From the NCBI GenBank assembly GCA_964354345.1, contig CAYGZL010000051.1, positions 1 to 32,617 of the forward strand: a stretch of DNA of 32,617 bases, given 5' to 3'. Positions 7,510 through 17,000 of the stretch are shown here, in pieces. The notes below the pieces were generated by a model that was not told the DNA's origin, did not search any database, and saw only the letters and a program-made list of their open reading frames with translations. Position 1 is the stretch's first letter, and each line of letters begins with the position of its first letter. This DNA comes from CAYGZL01 sp964354345. GTDB lineage: Bacteria > Chloroflexota > Anaerolineae > Anaerolineales > UBA4823. The position numbers and the translations under genes were made by a program.

Positions 7510-9810
7510 ATGAAGACAACACTATTTCCCACGGATTTGCCTGAACGAGAATGGTCAGAGTTTAACGCGCAGGGGTTCGAGCAGCCGGTCTGGGGGGTCG
7601 CCTACCGGGGCAGCCGGCCGCCGGTGTGCGGGATGCCGCTGGGCGGGATTGACACGGGCTGCCTGGACCTGGAGGCGAGCGGCCTGCTGGGCTACAACAC
7701 GATTTTCAACGCTTTGTTCCCGCGCAGCGGGCCGTTGAACCTACCCTGGCTGGGGGTCAGCGTCGGCCTGCAAACCTGGATCTGCACCCGGCGCGACTTG
7801 AGCTACGGCGATGAGCTGGCCTGGCTGAACCTGTACCGGCAGAGCCTGTTCCGCGGCGTGCGCACGGCGCGGGAAATCCACTATTGGGGGCACTACCCGG
7901 CGGTTGATCTGGAGTTCGAGCTGGAGGCGGCGCCGGTCAGCGTGGGCGTGCGCGCCTGGGCGCCGTTCATCCCGGGCGACCTGGCAATCTCCAACACACC
8001 GGGGGCGGTGTTCGAGCTGCACCTGCGCAACGTGAGCGGGGCGGCCCAGCAAGGCACGCTGGCGTTCAGCTTCCCCGGGCCGAGCGAGGCCGAGGCGGGG
8101 ACAACCTGCTTCGAGCGACGATACCTGGCGAAGGGTGTGTCCGGCGTGGCGGTGACCAGCGAGCACGCCAGCTACGTGCTGGGCGTGATCGGAGAGGCAG
8201 CGGTGCGGGTGGGCGGGGCGTTGAACAGCGATACCACCGCCTGGGGCGCCATCGAACGCGAGCTGCCGTACGCCGTGCAGCAGGGGGGTGCGACGGTGGC
8301 GGTGGATTTTATCCTGGAGGCGGGCGAGGAGCAGGTGATCCGCTATGTGCTGGCCTGGCACAGCCCGGTGTGGATGGGCGGAGGGGCGCTGAAGGCGGGC
8401 GGTAACGCCTATACGCATATGTACGCCCGGCGCTACCCGGACGCCGAGGCGACGGCGCGTTTCCTGGCAGAGCACCATACTGCCCTGCTGGCGCGCATCC
8501 TGGCCTGGCAGGCGGTGCTGTACGCGGAGGCGGCGCTGCCGGGCTGGCTGCGCGATACGCTGGTCAACGTCTTGCATTTGATCACCGAGACCTCGGTGTG
8601 GGGACAGGCCAAGCCGCCGATCGGAGAGTGGTGCCGGGAGGAAGACGGTCTGTTCGGGATGAGTGAAAGTCCACGCTGGTGCCCGCAGATCGAGTGCATC
8701 CCGTGCAGCTTTTACGGCAACCTGCCGCTGGTGTATTTCTTCCCGCAGTTGGCGCTCTCGACGCTGCGCGGCTACAAGGCTTACCAATATCCCAACGGCG
8801 CGGCGCCGTGGGTTTTCGGCGGCGTGACAGTAGGCACGCGGCCGTACGAGCTGGCGCTGCCCTCGCCGGGTTACGCCAGCAAACCCCAGACCACGCTGGA
8901 CGGCGCCTGCTACGCCGAGATGGTGGACAAGCTGTGGCGGCGCACTGGCGATGCGGCGATCCTGCAGGAATTCTACGCCTCGGTCAAGGCGAACACGATT
9001 TTCACGATGAACCTGCGGCCTGGCTCGGAGGCGGCGGGGATCGTCAGCATGCCGGCGGATAACAACGGGTATGACTGGTACGAGCTGTGCGACCTGTACG
9101 GGATCGTGCCGCACATCGGCGGAGTGCACCTGGCGCAACTGCGCCTGGCGCAGCGCATGGCGGAAGCGGTTGGCGACGCCGATTTCGCCCGGCAGTGCCA
9201 GGAGTGGCGGGAGCAGGGCAGCGCCGTGCTGGAGGAGCACGGCTGGGCGGGGACGCATTACCGGCTGTATAACGAGCTGGAGACGGGAAAAAAGAACGAC
9301 CTGATCCTGGCGCACCAACTGGACGGCGAATGGATCGCCCGCTTCCACGGGCTGGAGGGGGTTTTCCAGCCTGAGCGGGTGCAGATCACGCTCGAAACCC
9401 TGCAGCGCACCAGCCTGAGGCGGGCGGAGCACGGCGCAGTGGTCTTCGGCCTGCCGGAAGGGGCGGATAGCTCGACCTGGAACCCGGGCTACTGGACGCT
9501 GCGCGGCGTCCACCCGCCGGGGACGTTCATGCTGGCGATGACCTATCTTTACAACGGACAGCGCGAGACCGGGCTGGAGCTGGCCTACCGCACGGTGAAG
9601 GCGATGCTGCTGCGCGGCTGGCAGTGGGACTGGGCGGTGGTGCTGGACGGCGATGTCGGACCACGCATCGGGTTTGACTATTACCAGAACCTGGTGATCT
9701 GGTCGCTGCCGGCGGCGCTCAACGGCGAGGACCTGACCGGCCCGTGCCAGGCGGGCGGGCTGGTGGCGCGCATGATCCAGGCTGGCGCAGCGGGAAAAAA
9801 TACCCTATGA
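7510..9810 (+). CDS. GH116-family (GBA2-like) beta-glycosidase
   Basis: 766-residue protein resembling the bile-acid beta-glucosidase/non-lysosomal glucosylceramidase family (GH116). The N-terminal ~300 residues form a beta-sandwich with GMPLGGIDTGCLDLE (about 41-55) and a WAPFIPGDLAISN segment. The C-terminal part is an alpha/alpha toroid. The GH116 nucleophile region (family YDVHFYASFALI) corresponds to IECIPCSFYGNLPLV, with Glu395 nearby. The acid/base region corresponds to PADNNGYDWYEL (Asp517 or Asp522), and a WNPGYWTLRG motif follows. Exact catalytic assignment needs alignment. There is no signal peptide, so it acts in the cytoplasm on imported glycosides. The ATG is preceded only by a weak AAAGAGAAA ribosome site. 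Its stop overlaps the next start (ATGA), indicating coupled expression with a UroD-like protein. Confidence 0.82.
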   Translation: MKTTLFPTDLPEREWSEFNAQGFEQPVWGVAYRGSRPPVCGMPLGGIDTGCLDLEASGLLGYNTIFNALFPRSGPLNLPWLGVSVGLQTWICTRRDLSYGDELAWLNLYRQSLFRGVRTAREIHYWGHYPAVDLEFELEAAPVSVGVRAWAPFIPGDLAISNTPGAVFELHLRNVSGAAQQGTLAFSFPGPSEAEAGTTCFERRYLAKGVSGVAVTSEHASYVLGVIGEAAVRVGGALNSDTTAWGAIERELPYAVQQGGATVAVDFILEAGEEQVIRYVLAWHSPVWMGGGALKAGGNAYTHMYARRYPDAEATARFLAEHHTALLARILAWQAVLYAEAALPGWLRDTLVNVLHLITETSVWGQAKPPIGEWCREEDGLFGMSESPRWCPQIECIPCSFYGNLPLVYFFPQLALSTLRGYKAYQYPNGAAPWVFGGVTVGTRPYELALPSPGYASKPQTTLDGACYAEMVDKLWRRTGDAAILQEFYASVKANTIFTMNLRPGSEAAGIVSMPADNNGYDWYELCDLYGIVPHIGGVHLAQLRLAQRMAEAVGDADFARQCQEWREQGSAVLEEHGWAGTHYRLYNELETGKKNDLILAHQLDGEWIARFHGLEGVFQPERVQITLETLQRTSLRRAEHGAVVFGLPEGADSSTWNPGYWTLRGVHPPGTFMLAMTYLYNGQRETGLELAYRTVKAMLLRGWQWDWAVVLDGDVGPRIGFDYYQNLVIWSLPAALNGEDLTGPCQAGGLVARMIQAGAAGKNTL

Positions 9811-10862
9811 AACCGATGACCAACCGCCAACGGCTGCTGGCGATCATCGAGGGACGGGAGCTGGACCAGGTGCCGGTGATCATGTACGACGAGATGCTGC
9901 CGCTGGATGAAGTGCGGGAGCAGTTCGGCGACCGGATCGGCCGGCTGCGCTGGAGCAACGTGCACAAGGTCGAGACGCCGCACTGCCGCACTGAACTCGT
10001 GGAATACTACGTCGGTGAAACGCGCTGGGAGCGCACCACGCTGTACACGCCGGCTGGCGCGGTCTACCAGGAACGGGCGTTTGAACCGGTCTACAACTCC
10101 GGCTCGTTCCGCAAGCACTACATCGAGACGGCGCAAGATTACGAAGTGCTGTGGGCTTACCTGGATGACGCAGTGATCCTGCCTGATTACGAGCGCTACC
10201 ACCGCGACCAGGCCTTGCTGGGCGAGGACGGCCTGCCGCTGACGGCGGTGGAGCGCAGCCCGTACCAGCAGTTGTGGATCGAATGGGTCGGCCTGGACCG
10301 CCTGGCGTATCACTTCGCCGACTGGCCGGAGCGGGTGCACCAGACGATCGAGTTATTGAAGAGGCGGGCGCGGGTAATCTTCGAGATTGCTTATTATTCG
10401 CCGGCGCCGATGCTGGATTTCCCGGATAACATCACCGCCCCGGCCATCGGTCTGAAGCGTTTTATGCAATATAATGTACCGCTGTACAACGAGCTGGCCG
10501 ATATGCTGGCGGAGCGCGGCGCGCCGGTGTTCGTGCACATGGACGGCAACCTCAAGCCATTATGGAAAGCCATCGCCGAATCTCAAGTGGGCGGGATCGA
10601 CTCGCTCTCACCGACGCCGGATAACGACACCAGCGTGGCTGACGCCATCCGCCTGTGGCCCAAGATGCGCCTGTTCGTCAACTTCCCCTCGTCGGTGCAC
10701 CTGCGCCCTTACGAGGAGGTGCGCGCCGAGGCGGAGCGGATCCTGGAGGCGGGCGGGCGCAGCGGGCGGCTGGAAATCCAGTTTTCCGAGAATGTGCCGT
10801 TCGAGGTGTGGCGCACCAGCTTCCGGGCGATCGTGGAGGCAGTAGAGGATTTTAAACTATAA
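9807..10862 (+). CDS. UroD-superfamily protein (H-x-D variant), coupled to GH116
   Basis: 351-residue UroD-like TIM barrel. The start MTNRQRLLAIIEGRELDQVPV (after a short MKP) is typical of the MtaA/UroD group. The family motif after strand 5 reads VFVHMDGNLKPL (His244, Asp246), so the cysteine of the H-x-C zinc site is replaced by aspartate. Later DSLSPTPDNDTSVADA and RLFVNFPSSVHLR match the end of the barrel. The start at 9807 is chosen because it overlaps the GH116 stop (ATGA) and begins at the conserved N-terminus; an upstream in-frame ATG at 9744 would run through the GH116 gene. The reaction is unknown. Coupling to a glycosidase suggests the substrate is the released aglycone or sugar. 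Confidence 0.75.
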   Translation: MKPMTNRQRLLAIIEGRELDQVPVIMYDEMLPLDEVREQFGDRIGRLRWSNVHKVETPHCRTELVEYYVGETRWERTTLYTPAGAVYQERAFEPVYNSGSFRKHYIETAQDYEVLWAYLDDAVILPDYERYHRDQALLGEDGLPLTAVERSPYQQLWIEWVGLDRLAYHFADWPERVHQTIELLKRRARVIFEIAYYSPAPMLDFPDNITAPAIGLKRFMQYNVPLYNELADMLAERGAPVFVHMDGNLKPLWKAIAESQVGGIDSLSPTPDNDTSVADAIRLWPKMRLFVNFPSSVHLRPYEEVRAEAERILEAGGRSGRLEIQFSENVPFEVWRTSFRAIVEAVEDFKL

Positions 10863-10868
10863 AGTTAC

Positions 10869-10911
10869 CCTTGTTATGTGTGGGTTGCTCCGAAACCCAC
10901 CCAAAACAAGG
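10869..10911 (+). other. Two-tier RNA hairpin between UroD-like and DUF362 genes
   Basis: An outer stem CCTTGTT (10869-10875)/AACAAGG (10905-10911) encloses, across a symmetric 4x4 internal loop, an inner stem GTGGGTT (10880-10886)/AACCCAC (10894-10900) with a 7-nt loop. All 14 pairs are Watson-Crick. An A-run rather than a T-run follows, so it is not an intrinsic terminator for the plus strand. It sits 7 nt after the UroD stop and 40 nt before the DUF362 start, where it could stabilise or process the mRNA or bind a regulator. Confidence 0.5.
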
Positions 10912-10950
10912 ATAGGAAAAAAATCGACAGATCATACAGGAGATTCCATA

Positions 10951-12228
10951 ATGGTGCAACCGCTTACACAGCCACACAGCCAACTCCCCCGCGTACGGGC
11001 GGTGCAGTGCGATTATCGCGCCAGCGACGAGGAAGTCTACCAGGCGTTGAAGCGGGCGACCGATCCGCTGGAGAGCGCCTGGGAGAAGCTGCGCCGGGCG
11101 CGGCGGATCGCGATCAAGTTCAACCAGGATTGGAATCCCAACCGGCTGGTGGTGCACCAGGGTCACCGGCAGCAGTTGGTCAGCGACCCGGTCGGGCGAG
11201 CCACCCTGCGCCTGTTGCAGGAACACACCCAGGCCGAGCTGTTCGCGATTGACGTGGGGGTGGAGCCAACCCCGGTGGGTGGGTCACGCCTGGATAACAC
11301 GCACATGCTGAAGGTGCTGAGAGAGTTTGGCGTGCCATATATTGATGGGCGGGAGGATGCGGTGGTCTGGACGAAGGTGCCAGGGGGTGGGCAGATGTTC
11401 GACAGCTACCCGATCCCGGTGTGCACTGCCGGGGTCTTACCCGGCGGCGCTGACGCGATGGTCTCGGTGCAAAAGCTGAAGAACCATGCCTACATGGGGG
11501 TGACGCTGTGCCTGAAGAATCTGTTCGGGCTGATGTCGCTGCACCCGGTGGGGCGGCCGCGCAGCTATTATCATCACCTGGTGCGCATGCCGTACATGCT
11601 GGCGGATATCGGGCGCATCTTCAACCCGGTGTTGAATATTATTGATGGATTGGTGTGCCAGGCAGGCGAGGAGTGGGGACGCGGCGAGAATCCACGCATC
11701 TGCAACACGCTGGCGGCCGGGGACCAGGTGATCGCCACCGACGCCTGCGCCACCTACCTGATGGGTCACGACCCGCAGGCTGATTGGCTGACGCCGCCGT
11801 TCCACCGCGACCGCAACGCGCTGCTGGTGGCAGCGCAGAATGGCTTTGGGACGGTTGACCTGCAGCAGATTGACTTCACCTCGGAAGTGACTGCGCCGGT
11901 CGGCGACTTCTTCGCCAAGGAGATTGACTCACGCCCGACGATCATCAGCTGGCGGCGCACGACGGCTGAGCAGGGGCTGTATTACCGGGATCACCGGCAC
12001 GAAATCTCCGCCCAGCATGCTGGCCAGTACATCCTGCAGCAGGAGGGCGAGGTGCGCTGGGCGGACAAAAGCGGCAACCTGACCGGCAGCCGGCGGTTGC
12101 TCGCCGGGCAACACCCGGAACAGGCAATGTGGATGAAGTTCGTTGATCCCGACGAGGTTATGAATGAGAACGAGCACTACGAGATCTACGAACAGACTCT
12201 AAGACAAATGGAAGAAATGAGGCTTTAA
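10951..12228 (+). CDS. DUF362-domain protein
   Basis: 425-residue protein of the DUF362 family, whose biochemical function is not firmly known; members are often linked to redox or iron-sulphur contexts. Supporting segments are IAIKFNQDW near residue 50, VSVQKLKNHAYMGVTLCLKN, NIIDGLVCQAGEEWGRG, and GDQVIATDACATYLMGHDP, which is the usual DUF362 order. No CxxCxxC ferredoxin domain is present, unlike some members. The start is the ATG at 10951, preceded by CAGGAGA at good distance; longer in-frame starts lie within the upstream hairpin. It follows the GH116/UroD pair on the same strand and ends convergently with the GH140-like gene, the two stops sharing TTAA. A role in glycoside-derived substrate metabolism is inferred from position only. 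Confidence 0.8.
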   Translation: MVQPLTQPHSQLPRVRAVQCDYRASDEEVYQALKRATDPLESAWEKLRRARRIAIKFNQDWNPNRLVVHQGHRQQLVSDPVGRATLRLLQEHTQAELFAIDVGVEPTPVGGSRLDNTHMLKVLREFGVPYIDGREDAVVWTKVPGGGQMFDSYPIPVCTAGVLPGGADAMVSVQKLKNHAYMGVTLCLKNLFGLMSLHPVGRPRSYYHHLVRMPYMLADIGRIFNPVLNIIDGLVCQAGEEWGRGENPRICNTLAAGDQVIATDACATYLMGHDPQADWLTPPFHRDRNALLVAAQNGFGTVDLQQIDFTSEVTAPVGDFFAKEIDSRPTIISWRRTTAEQGLYYRDHRHEISAQHAGQYILQQEGEVRWADKSGNLTGSRRLLAGQHPEQAMWMKFVDPDEVMNENEHYEIYEQTLRQMEEMRL

Positions 12229-13856
12229 TCGCGCTCTAAAACCACCACCCAATCTTTCAACTGCGGTTGGATTGGGATGCTCCAGGAGCCGTGCGGGGCG
12301 TTCTGCGGGGTCACCCAACCCAGGTCGTATTGCTGGGCAGTGCGCGGGTCCCAGAAGTAAGCGCGGTAGCTCACCCCGGGCTCCAGGTTGCACACCTGGT
12401 ATTGTAAGCCGGGTATTTGATAGGTCGGCCAGTAGAAATAGATCAGGCGCACCTCGCCGGGGATGCCGGCGGCGAAGGGGTAATCCACGTTCTGCGGGCT
12501 GCCGGCGGGTTCGACCCACTCCGGATGCGGCTCGAAACGCCACCATTCAAATCGCTCGATCAGCCGCCGGGCCATGCCCAATTGAGCAGAACCGGGCAGG
12601 CGGCTGGCGTCTTCCCAGGCAGGGCCGCCCCAGGTACCGCCCCAGGGCGAGGCGCCGTAGGGTTGGGTGGGGTTGTTGAGCTGCCACAGGCCGTTGGCGC
12701 CGTAGGTATACCCGCAGGCACCGGAGAGGAAAGACGACCAGAAAGTCAATCGCTGCACATCCGCTTCGCAGCCATGCAGGATGCCCTCGTAGTTGGCTTC
12801 ACTGACCAGGACGGGCATGGCGGGATGGCGCTGATATTGCTGGGTCAGCCTGGTAACGGTGTTGGGTACGCTGCGATAGCCATCGTGACCGGTCTGGAGC
12901 AGATTGAGGTCTAACAGACCATCGTCCTGGAGCTGGTCACGCCCGACCGAGGTGGGGTGGATGGTCACCAGGCGCTGGTAGGGATCGATGGAACGAACAT
13001 AGCGGGCGATCTCCGTCCAACCAGCGAGCTGGCATTGCTCATCGCCGGTCTTGTCAGCAGAAAGATAATAGGGCATCAAGGCTTCACCGGCCAGGCACCA
13101 AACCACTGGATAAGCGCCCCAGCGCGCCACCAGGTTGCGCCAGTGCTGCTTCATCTTTTCGAGACCCAGCAGAGGCAGGTAATAACCCCAACAGCCGACG
13201 ATGCAGGGATTCAAGCCCTGGCGCACCAGCCAGCGGATGCGCAAATCGGCCATGTCGAAGTAAGCCGGGTTGAGGCGAGCGTAATCTGCTTCCCAGGGGT
13301 AACCGGCTTCGTTGGCGCCGCGCGGGTCAAAACCGGGCATATCCGGGTAGAGACCGGCGACGATCTGGATGATTGAGAAACCCAGTGCGACCCGGTCAGC
13401 GGCCAGGCGCTGAAAGCCAGCCGGCCAATCCAGGCGCTGGCACAACCCCATCCACCAGGTGTCGCCCAACCAGAAGAAGGGTGTGCCATCGGTGAACTCG
13501 AGGGTGCGGCGGCTGGGAGCGACCTGCAGCTTGCCGTGGAGCAGAAGGGGGTGATCGCCCCGGTAAGGGGCGACAGACAACTCGGCGAGGCGGCCGTCCA
13601 GATCGGAGGGCATGGGCGAGGATACACCCGGCAAGAGACGGCTGACCGTGGTCACCCGGTAGTCGCCAGCCAGCGGAGGGGCGAAACGCACGCGCCATTC
13701 CGACCCACCGGCCCAGTAGGCTGGAACACGCCAGGTTTGACCGGAGGCGTGAGTGAGCAAGACATCCAGTTCGAGGGTGTTGAAGGGATCGGTGTAAGAC
13801 GGACCGGTCTGGTAGCCCCATTCGAGGGGTTCGTACTGTGTGGCGAAGAGCTGCAT
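12225..13856 (-). CDS. GH140/apiosidase-like glycoside hydrolase (DUF5060-DUF4038 type)
   Basis: 543-residue hydrolase with an N-terminal beta-sandwich (about 7-75, DUF5060-like), a TIM barrel (about 105-395, DUF4038/apiosidase-like) and a C-terminal beta-sandwich (about 440-543). The barrel opens with FFWLGDTWWMGL, typical of the group, and carries VVWCLAGEAL (Glu258) and PVLVSEANYEG (Glu353), good candidates for catalytic acids. The known activity in the family is release of apiose from rhamnogalacturonan II, but many relatives are uncharacterised and the substrate here is uncertain. No signal peptide is present, so it is probably cytoplasmic. An AGGAG 9 nt before ATG 13856 supports the start. 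It faces the DUF362 gene convergently with overlapping stop codons and is divergent from the cyclase module. Confidence 0.78.
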   Translation of the reverse strand: MQLFATQYEPLEWGYQTGPSYTDPFNTLELDVLLTHASGQTWRVPAYWAGGSEWRVRFAPPLAGDYRVTTVSRLLPGVSSPMPSDLDGRLAELSVAPYRGDHPLLLHGKLQVAPSRRTLEFTDGTPFFWLGDTWWMGLCQRLDWPAGFQRLAADRVALGFSIIQIVAGLYPDMPGFDPRGANEAGYPWEADYARLNPAYFDMADLRIRWLVRQGLNPCIVGCWGYYLPLLGLEKMKQHWRNLVARWGAYPVVWCLAGEALMPYYLSADKTGDEQCQLAGWTEIARYVRSIDPYQRLVTIHPTSVGRDQLQDDGLLDLNLLQTGHDGYRSVPNTVTRLTQQYQRHPAMPVLVSEANYEGILHGCEADVQRLTFWSSFLSGACGYTYGANGLWQLNNPTQPYGASPWGGTWGGPAWEDASRLPGSAQLGMARRLIERFEWWRFEPHPEWVEPAGSPQNVDYPFAAGIPGEVRLIYFYWPTYQIPGLQYQVCNLEPGVSYRAYFWDPRTAQQYDLGWVTPQNAPHGSWSIPIQPQLKDWVVVLERD

Positions 13857-13942
13857 GGGAGAGACTCCTTTGGATGGGATACAGCGTGATCAGTCAATGA
13901 ATTGAATATAATTTTACGCCATTTTGGCCCATAATAGAGGAG

Positions 13943-13989
13943 TTGACGTGCGGCACATTTCACACCAAAATTTCTATTTCGGGTATAAT
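13943..13989 (+). promoter_or_regulatory. Candidate promoter and CRP/FNR-like half-palindrome for the cyclase module
   Basis: A consensus -10 TATAAT lies at 13984-13989. TTGACG at 13943-13948 is too far away (35 nt) to be its -35. Between them TGCGG-N6-TCACA (13949-13964) partly matches the CRP-type site TGTGA-N6-TCACA: one arm is perfect and the other has two mismatches. Its centre is near -40 relative to the expected start, as for an activator overlapping -35. This is suggestive only. The 204-nt gap 13857-14060 also must hold the GH140-like promoter, which I could not identify. Confidence 0.3.
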
Positions 13990-14039
13990 CAGTCCGAAAT
14001 CCACGAGTTAATCACATTCACAGGAACCTGCGCGGGTGG

Positions 14040-14066
14040 ATGAGCGCACCCGGGGCATTTGAATGA
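14040..14066 (+). CDS. Possible 8-codon leader peptide overlapping the cyclase start
   Basis: A mini open frame ATG-AGC-GCA-CCC-GGG-GCA-TTT-GAA-TGA ends so that its TGA overlaps the ATG of the cyclase (ATGA). The cyclase start itself has no convincing Shine-Dalgarno, so initiation by termination-reinitiation from this leader is plausible. Only the geometry supports it. Confidence 0.25.
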   Translation: MSAPGAFE

Positions 14067-17000
14067 CTGCGACCGCCTCTGATGAGCTTGGCAAATTACG
14101 GGCTGCCCTGGCTGGCCTGGAAACACAGCGCGGCATCGTAGACACGTCGATCCTGGAGCCCGCCCTGGCCGCGTTGCGCGGGCAAATTACCGCGCTAGAG
14201 GCGCAGCAAGCGGAAGCGCCCCCCGCTGAAGAACGCCGGATTGTCAGCGCTTTATTTTCAGACATCGTCGGCTCTACCGCCATAGCCGGAAAACTTGATC
14301 CCGAGGACTGGAAGCGGGTAGTGTCGGCGATCCAGAAGATGGCGGGCAAAGCAATCGAGGCTGCGCATGGCCAGGTGCTGCAATACCTGGGGGATGGGTT
14401 GCTGGCGGTATTCGGCGTGCAGGAAGTCAGCGAGAATGACGCCGAAAACGCAGTGCGGGCAGCGCTGGCCATCCAGGCCGGGCTGGCAGCGCTGAAAACC
14501 GAAGCTGCGCAGGCAAGCCAACCGGAGGAATTGCTGTTCCGCAATGAATTGCAGAGCATCCAGCTACGAGTTGGCGTGCACACGGGACTGGTGGTGTTAA
14601 GCGAGCTGGGCACGCCGACCAGGAAAGAGCTCACCGCAACTGGCGAGGCGATGAACCTGGCGGGACGCTTGCAAGAGGCGGCGCCAGCGGGTGGGGTACT
14701 GATCTCCCACGACACCTTTCGTTACGTACGCGGCTTGTTTGACCTGGAAGCACAGCCATTACTCGCCATCAAAGGCAAAAGCGAGCCAATCCAGACCTAC
14801 CGGGTGTACCGCAGCCGTTCACTGCGCTTTCGCAGCGAAACGCGCGGGGTTCCCGGCCTGGAAACACGCACCGTGGGCCGCGAGGTTGAGCTGCATACCC
14901 TGCAAGAAGCGTTTCAGCAAGCCGCCTGGCAGGGGCAGGAAGTGTGGGTGCAATTGATCGGTGAGGCGGGGATGGGAAAAAGCCGCCTGATGGGCGACAT
15001 GCTGGGCTTCCTGGCTCTGCAACCCATCCAATTTGGGCTGATGCGGGGGCGCGCCTTCCAGGGAGACGAAAAACAGGCCTTTAAGCTGGTGCGCCGGACC
15101 TGGTTTGACCTGTTCCAGATTGCCGAGGATGCACCGCTGACGGAAGCTGAAACGCGCTGGGAAGAAGCCTGCCAGGAGTTGGGCGCCAACCCGGAGGCAG
15201 CGCATGTCCTGGGCTTACTGGTGGGCCTGCCTTTCGAGCAAAGTCCCTATTTGAGCGGATTGCGCCGTGATCCGACCCTGGTGAAAGGCCGGGCGGTGGT
15301 GATCAGCCGCGAAATCTTGAACCGGTTGCGCCAGGCGATGCCGGTTGTGATCCTGCTCGAAGATTTACACTGGTCGGATCCGTCCTCATGCGAATATATC
15401 CAGCAGGTTTTTACAGAACCGGCGTGGAAACCAGCCGGCCTGGCACACGGGTTGTTTATTTTCAGCACCGCCCGACCCGAAAGAAATCCAACCGAGAGGT
15501 TGTTGAATCATTCTCTCACGGGGGACGATGCCTGCTTCAGCATTGATGAAAGTTTTGTCCGCTATCTGGATGACAAACGAGACCGGCTACACCTTACACT
15601 GATAACGCTATCGCCGCTCAATGACTCAGCCAGCCAGGAACTGGCGCGTGAGCTGTTGAGTCATGTCCAGAATGTACCAGAAAGTGTGGTGCAGTTAATC
15701 GTCCAACGCTCGGAAGGTGTGCCCTATTATGTAGAAGAAATGGTGAACTGGCTGCTTGACCGAGGGATCATTGATAGCCAATCCAGCCCGTGGCAATTTT
15801 TCCCCGATAAGCTGCACGACAACCCACTGCCGGCGACACTGCAGCACCTGCTGCTGACCCGCTTGAGTGGGCTAAACGAGGCTGAACGAAAAGTGTTGCA
15901 ACGCGGCGCGGTGTTCGGGAGGACATTCTGGGAAACCGGGGTGGAGGCGCTGGGCGTGCCGGGCAGCCACCGCATCCTGGAAAGCCTGGAACGGCGGGGG
16001 TTTGTCCACGCACAGGCGTTTTCAACACTGGAAGGAGATCCAGAATGGAGCTTCCATCACTACCTGCAGCGCGAAGTGACCTATGAGAGCATCCTCAAAA
16101 GGGAACGGAGAGAGTTGCATAAAGGCGCGGCAGCCTGGCTAGAAGCCCAGGCGAGCAGTGGGGGACGGACTGCGGAGTTTGCTGGCTTGCTGGCCGAACA
16201 CACCGAGCGGGCGGGAGAGATGGATAAGGCCGCCCGATGGTATCTTCAGGCAGGGGAATATGCCAAGTCACGTGGGGCGACGCATGAAGCGCGGCGCTTT
16301 TATGACCGGACACTGGAACTGCTGCCCGCCCAGGAGTTAAAATACCGTTGGGAAGCCTTGCTGGGTCGAGATGAGATGCTGGGCGTGCTGGGAGAAATGC
16401 AGGCGCGCCAGGCTGACGATGAAACCTTACTATCCCTGGCGCAAGAGATGCAGGACGATGAGTGCCTGGCGCGGGCTTATGGGCGCCAGGGTTACACATT
16501 AAGTATCACCGGGGATGACCGGGCGGCGGTTGTAGCTTATGACGCCTCCCTGGCGGCCGCACGGCGGGCAGGCAGCCTGAGGTGGGAAGCCGCGGCGTTG
16601 GGGATGAAACTGGCCAGCCTGACCCACCTGGGTGAAATGTATGACATCGAAATGGTCGCCGAAGAGGCCATGCAACGAGCAGAGGAAGCGGGCGATGCTG
16701 AAACGTTGATTGACAATATGGTGAATGTGGCTTTGTACTATACCACCATCGGCGACCTGGCTCGGGCCGCCCGTCTATTGACTCATCAGGTGGAACTGTC
16801 GCGCAACCAGGGCGAGATCAGAACCGAGGCGGCAGGCTTAGGGAACCTGGGGTATGCATATCTACAACTGGGGCTGTATCCAGGCGGACGGGAAGCGATC
16901 GAGAGATCGTTGGCTCTGTCCCGATCGATCGGAGCACGCCGCCTGACGGCATTCAACCAGATCAACCTGGGATTGGCGTACTGGCGGACAGGCGATCTGC

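Noticed and set aside
7741..9513. 590-codon open frame on the minus strand opposite the GH116 gene
   Set aside because: Its product is rich in Arg, His, Pro and Gln with no recognisable motif, as expected for a shadow frame of GC-rich coding sequence. The plus-strand GH116 motifs are clear.
9681..10340. 219-codon minus-strand open frame across the GH116/UroD junction
   Set aside because: It spans the boundary of two good plus-strand genes and has an Arg/Val/His-rich shadow composition.
10869..10911. Hairpin read as a rho-independent terminator
   Set aside because: No T-run follows on the plus strand, and on the minus strand there is no gene that would end there.
13943..13948. TTGACG as the -35 of the cyclase promoter
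   Set aside because: It lies 35 nt from the TATAAT at 13984, about twice the workable spacing.
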